The translations under genes and the position numbers were made by a program. DNA of 10,647 bases from Omnitrophica WOR_2 bacterium RIFCSPHIGHO2_02_FULL_67_20 (lineage in GTDB: Bacteria > Omnitrophota > Gorgyraeia > Aquiviventales > Aquiviventaceae): the NCBI GenBank assembly GCA_001805695.1, contig MHGT01000005.1:3297-13943 (forward strand), read 5' to 3'. Every line of letters begins with the position of its first letter. The stretch's first letter is position 1. Shown in pieces: positions 9,801-10,647 of this stretch. Below the pieces are notes generated by a model that was not told the DNA's origin, ran no database searches, and saw only the letters and a list, made by a program, of their open reading frames with translations.

Positions 9801-10647
9801 CGCGGCGATCTGCCGGCCCGACAGGTCCTGCACCCGCTCGGTCCCCTCGGTGTAGCCCAGCCACGCCTTCGTGTCGGTCGTCTGCACCGAGCCGTCGAGT
9901 TGGGTGGTCGTCGCCACCCGGCGTTCGAACGTCATCCGCGGCGTGTTGGCGAAAATCTTGTCGAACTGCTGAGTGATCGTCGTCACGGTGGAGACGCCGA
10001 ACAAACCGGTTTCGGTCGAGGTGCCGGTGGTGGTGGCGCTGATCAAGTAGCCGGGGGCATCGAACCCGCGATTCCTGTCGCGGTCGTACTCCGGCTTGAA
10101 CTGCCACTGACCGTTGGAATCCAAGGCCGCGAAATTCGTCCGCTGCAGCTCGAACGCCGATTCCCCGCCCCGCGTGTAGGTCCGGGTCTCGGTCAGCGCC
10201 TGATGCGACGTCGAGCCGTCGGCCGCCTGCGTGTCGGTCGTCGAGCGGATCTGCGTGGGCCGCGCAAAGCGGTACCGCGTCCACAACGTCACGTCGTACG
10301 CCTCGTTCCGCTGGACGGTGACGCCCGCAGTGCCGAAGAGCGTCTCGAACGTCGTGACGGTGCCGCCGAACGTCTCCGTCCGGCCGGTCCGCGGATCGGT
10401 AAACGTCACCGGCAACGGGATCGGGAATCCGAACAGCCCCCAGAATTCCGCCCGCTCACCGCCGACCTCCTGCGCACTGACGGGCCGGCCCGGCTCCAGC
10501 ACGCCAGACCCCGGCGTCCCCGGCGCCTGGTCATTGACGATCCCGTACCCCTGCCATTCCCGGCTGTACGTGGTTGAGCGTGTCCCGGCCAGGTCCTCGC
10601 TCGTCGTCGTCCGCTCCGTCAACTGCCGCTTCGGCCGCCCCTCCGAG
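1..10647 (-). CDS. Internal fragment of a giant repetitive, probably surface or secreted protein (both ends outside the window)
   Basis: One minus-strand frame is open from edge to edge: 3,548 full codons with no stop, start or terminator. Codons are strongly G/C-ending (GAC, ACC, CTG, GCG, CGG) throughout, with no frame change. Residue n of the fragment ends at position 10649-3n. In order the protein shows: two tandem copies of a Thr-rich modular block (residues 1 to about 1473); module remnants (to about 1660); a helical region (1661-1822); mixed sequence; a second helical region (2126-2488); a beta-like region with Rhs/YD-like motifs (to about 2958); a hydrophobic multi-helix region (2959-3275); and a soluble segment to the edge. 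No cysteine was found in the hand translation. No catalytic motif or named domain was recognised. Known analogues are giant surface, adhesin or Rhs-like proteins, including those of Omnitrophota. A surface, predation or contact role is inferred. The coding call is near certain; the function is unknown. Confidence 0.96.
822..1772 (-). other. Hydrophobic multi-helix region, possibly membrane-inserting
   Basis: About seven hydrophobic or amphipathic segments occur in some 317 residues. They are FIGLFVTWKPVVVFV (1725-1772), ERIISIVVQWVSSIITSFIP and the following helix (1488-1652), FLQVGIAGAIGGVMGAL (1428-1484), ALMAGLGTAWAKTLVQSF with SIITGFIYDELVEVL (1065-1193), IGAYVITQFTAVYLIDF (969-1046) and GYLALAVVSTGAFIAGVGKL (822-911). 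The Gly/Ala-zipper character of several resembles translocation or pore helices of large exported toxins and effectors. It could equally be a membrane anchor or a hydrophobic core. The window does not show what follows. Confidence 0.6.
1362..1427 (-). other. Gly/Gln-rich low-complexity linker
   Basis: About 22 residues, mostly Gly with Gln, Ala and Lys (E-G-A-P-Q-G-G-G-Q-K-G-G-A-Q-G-G-G-A-D-T-G-E), sit inside the hydrophobic region. They join the helix pair on either side and are probably a flexible, exposed loop. A further Gly/Ala-rich stretch continues to about 1295. Confidence 0.8.
1773..3182 (-). other. Beta-like region with scattered Rhs/YD-like motifs
   Basis: Strand-rich sequence with Thr/Val/Trp. 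Rhs-like turns are YDPYGRPTALTTHT (YDPYGRPT at 2640-2663) and YDQLGRPVDQTT (YDQLGRPVD at 1986-2012), plus D-R-E-G-R-L-Q near 2200-2225. In Rhs/YD proteins such motifs recur about every 20 residues and form a shell; here they are hundreds of residues apart, so this is not a canonical YD array. The region ends just before the hydrophobic block with V-E-V-Q-R-E-K-H-G-G. Confidence 0.55.
3183..4271 (-). other. Helical region H2 of the giant CDS (about 363 aa)
   Basis: Ala/Leu/Gln/Glu-rich. The first 70 residues repeat the H1 landmarks (ADARYKTFRATAP at 4219-4257, then YVRAWFTDAPG) but with a much shorter stretch between them. Further helix-like runs follow: VPAARAAAKDLRDAAAQW, AELAALAQTLAPFQQQADAL, VAQLAPMLQRIWALW and EAIEVVIKAAKRLI. 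An aromatic segment (DAALGFGLFLPGLEEIY) precedes INFLTAAAALLGQEVEQ. It may form a long helical bundle or spacer; no function is evident. Confidence 0.55.
4272..5180 (-). other. Mixed segment between the two helical regions
   Basis: It starts with a Thr run (V-T-T-T-T-T-Y near 5110-5130), then an Asn-Asn-Asn/Gly-Gly-Gly-Gly turn (5031-5060), Trp-rich sequence (LQLWESTGLWGDL), and an isolated L-like element RPGLLLAVTQD near 4857-4890. A D-T-L-G-R-P Rhs-like turn lies near 4635-4660 and a P-Q-G-R-L-I-E-S-W turn near 4365-4395. This looks like reuse of array pieces between helical insertions. No domain was recognised. Confidence 0.5.
5181..5666 (-). other. Helical region H1 of the giant CDS (about 162 aa)
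   Basis: Composition changes sharply from Thr-rich strands to Ala/Leu/Arg/Glu. Helix-like runs include VRFKAALAAALQQA, AEFRRRLLRLLASF and AAIADRFLGEAEAYLMRWF. It opens with an ADTRYQTYRDMTP motif and closes with YLMRWFTGRPEPAEW. Both landmarks recur in H2 as ADARYKTFRATAP and YVRAWFTDAPG. Its first codons, near 5630-5666, include an unusual cluster of A/T-ending codons. No known domain was recognised. Confidence 0.6.
5667..6227 (-). other. Degenerate end of the Thr-rich repeat array within the giant CDS
   Basis: This stretch keeps recognisable pieces without a full module. There is a Thr half-module ending HAYTRGTEL near the upstream edge, an L-like element DGQLRPGLYLGGVSLSE (5946-6000), and another half-module (S-H-T-E-T-S-A-L-R-F-Q-Y-T-T-G-Q-E) near 5760-5825. 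A Trp/Asp/Pro-containing segment (near 6050-6115) has no match elsewhere in the window. The stretch leads into the first helical region. Confidence 0.6.
6468..6584 (-). repeat. L module 5 (39 aa)
   Basis: ATSDYLDAQGQV at the start and RRGLLLGVESQT at the end. It has the same module order as the L-like element closing copy A, placing it at the end of copy B. Confidence 0.6.
6654..6857 (-). repeat. M module 5 (extra module of copy B, 68 aa)
   Basis: K-A-D-G-S-T, the central YAIIDGRPVAEG, T-V-T-R-V..A-D and the closing LAYSRGE. No equivalent exists at this place in copy A, so either an M/L pair was gained in B or lost in A. Confidence 0.65.
7017..7214 (-). repeat. M module 4 (copy B, 66 aa)
   Basis: S-W-D-G-T start, central YRILNGRSVVD, T-R-T-D-G-A-D-G-T, closing RYVYSVKG. 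It is followed at 6900-6965 by an L-like element (FFDAQGRMKAGGLLKQVVEE) with a D-A-Q-G-R turn. Confidence 0.75.
7272..7412 (-). repeat. L module 4 (copy B, 47 aa)
   Basis: ATDYVTVRPDGRL at the start and WDNLLLSVTAS at the end (DNLLLSV at 7281-7301). It has the same length as L2 and sits 2,073 bp from it. Confidence 0.75.
7452..7658 (-). repeat. M module 3 (copy B, 69 aa)
   Basis: Thr/Gln-rich module with YEIRRLQPVVTRQ in the centre, then T-R-T-T-T-A-E-G-T and the closing NYQYTSRD. The central Gly of the other M modules is missing here. It is preceded by ALYDDPLHRGFAKKGLLKTY (7647-7706), the equivalent of the segment in front of M1. Confidence 0.7.
7974..8093 (-). repeat. L module 3 (copy B) with calcium-loop-like motif
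   Basis: VTDLVI..FDKNGDKILDAPGLLLS: the counterpart of L1. The acidic loop (8010-8036) and the following D-A-P-G-(Y/L)-L-(I/L)-S are conserved between the two copies although the surrounding sequence has diverged, which suggests that the loop matters. Confidence 0.65.
8751..8906 (-). repeat. L-like element closing copy A, followed by an EF-hand-like loop
   Basis: ASGYLDGKKELKAPF..GLVFAVVDLP (8802-8906) parallels L5 of copy B (ATSDYLDAQGQV..GLLLGVESQ..DIP). It is followed at 8751-8786 by D-W-D-G-D-R-T-T-T-A-A-E. This has acidic residues at loop positions 1, 3, 5 and 12, like an EF-hand, but lacks the usual Gly at 6 and the hydrophobic residue at 8. Metal binding is uncertain. Confidence 0.55.
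9009..9194 (-). repeat. M module 2 (copy A, 62 aa)
   Basis: It has the G-I-D-G-T-T-T start, the central YRIIGGRQQVD (9099-9131), a Thr/His-rich strand and the closing RYLYLMQG. It pairs with M4 of copy B, where YRILNGRSVVD lies at 7107-7139. Confidence 0.75.
9345..9485 (-). repeat. L module 2 (copy A, 47 aa)
   Basis: It begins GTDYLVRDLQGRPV, with an Rhs-like D-x-x-G-R turn, and ends in DNLLLAVTPG. Its counterpart L4 in copy B is exactly the same length (47 codons) and has ATDY at the start and DNLLLSVT at the end, which makes this the best-preserved pair in the array. Confidence 0.75.
9513..9707 (-). repeat. M module 1 (copy A, 65 aa)
   Basis: Thr-rich module. It has an F-D-G turn near its start, the central motif YQVYAIHGTQPLL, alternating S/T/V strand-like sequence with EGAT, and the closing motif VYQYTHRG. 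The module consensus across M1-M5 is T-x-T..(W/F/I)-D-G..Y-x-I-x-x-G..T-x-T..D-G-T..Y-x-Y-(T/S)-x-x-G. It is preceded by the block ALYEDP..GLL (9700-9764), which recurs before M3. Confidence 0.7.
10023..10133 (-). repeat. L module 1 (copy A) with calcium-loop-like motif
   Basis: It starts at a D-S-N-G-Q turn, continues through DRDRNRGFDAPG (10050-10085), and ends in GYLISATTTG. The D-x-D-x-N-x-G-x-D spacing resembles calcium-binding loops of the dockerin, thrombospondin-3 or EF type. The counterpart in copy B, L3, has DKNGDKILDAPGLLLS at the same place. Calcium binding is inferred from spacing only. Confidence 0.65.

Larger units (their letters stand above)
8628..10647 (-). repeat. Large tandem block, copy A (about 673 aa, upstream edge cut by the window)
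   Basis: This block aligns with copy B (6228-8627) through a series of landmarks in the same order. They are RTTT..LAG (L codon at 10590 versus 8574), PVTFTDPR versus PVSFKDPR (10389-10412 versus 8352-8375), LFGT (10331 versus 8294), TSHQ..TETR (10200 versus 8160), NTPRMT (9930-9947 versus NTPRMT ending 7859), ALYEDP versus ALYDDP (9764 versus 7706), DNLLLAVT versus DNLLLSVT (9354 versus 7281) and YRIIGGR versus YRILNGR (9131 versus 7139). Offsets run from 1,992 to 2,088 bp, about 664-696 codons, so only small indels separate the copies. Order inside the block is: Thr-rich half modules, L1, half module, M1, L2, M2, then a final L-like element with an EF-hand-like loop. The copies are well diverged in DNA, so this is an old duplication. 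Confidence 0.85.

Noticed and set aside
9418..10284. Minus-strand open frame (288 codons) in another phase.
   Set aside because: It overlaps the giant frame on the same strand in a different phase; its composition is Asp/Arg/His/Pro-biased, and the repeat conservation supports the other frame.
9684..10577. Plus-strand open frame (297 codons).
   Set aside because: Antisense shadow in the same register; Arg-rich product without motifs.

Overview
The whole window is the inside of one giant protein-coding gene on the minus strand. The reading frame whose codons occupy plus-strand positions 3-5, 6-8 ... 10644-10646 has no stop codon from one edge to the other: 3,548 complete codons, with neither start nor stop in view. 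I translated it by hand along its full length. At this base composition (roughly two thirds G+C by eye) tens of chance stops would be expected, so the frame is certainly coding. No intergenic gap, RNA gene, CRISPR array, insertion sequence, promoter or terminator is visible. The long plus-strand frames are antisense shadows.

Layout in protein order (high to low coordinates). (1) 10647-6228 is a Thr-rich, apparently beta-strand region. It is built from two diverged tandem copies of a roughly 670-800 residue block, each an alternation of two smaller modules that I call M (about 65 aa, Thr/DG-rich) and L (about 35-47 aa, ending in a Gly/Asn-Leu-Leu-Leu motif). (2) 6227-5667 continues with weaker module remnants. 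(3) 5666-5181 and 4271-3183 are Ala/Leu/Glu/Arg-rich helical regions that share landmarks; between them lies mixed sequence with another L-like element. (4) 3182-1773 returns to beta-like sequence with scattered Rhs/YD-like D-x-x-G-R motifs. (5) 1772-822 is a hydrophobic region with about seven candidate membrane or amphipathic helices and a Gly/Gln-rich linker. (6) 821-1 is a mixed soluble segment that runs off the window.

The translated stretch appears to contain no cysteine. With the Thr-rich repeats and calcium-loop-like motifs, this suggests an exported surface or secreted protein. The hydrophobic block could anchor it, or insert into a target membrane as in polymorphic-toxin or contact-dependent effectors; that is inference. 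No enzyme active site or named domain could be recognised.

Organism: a GC-rich bacterium with strongly G/C-ending codons, probably uncultured. Giant genes of this general kind are known from Omnitrophota (including the predatory Velamenicoccus lineage), and also from Planctomycetota, Chlorobi and others. Omnitrophota is a guess from architecture, not a taxonomic assignment.
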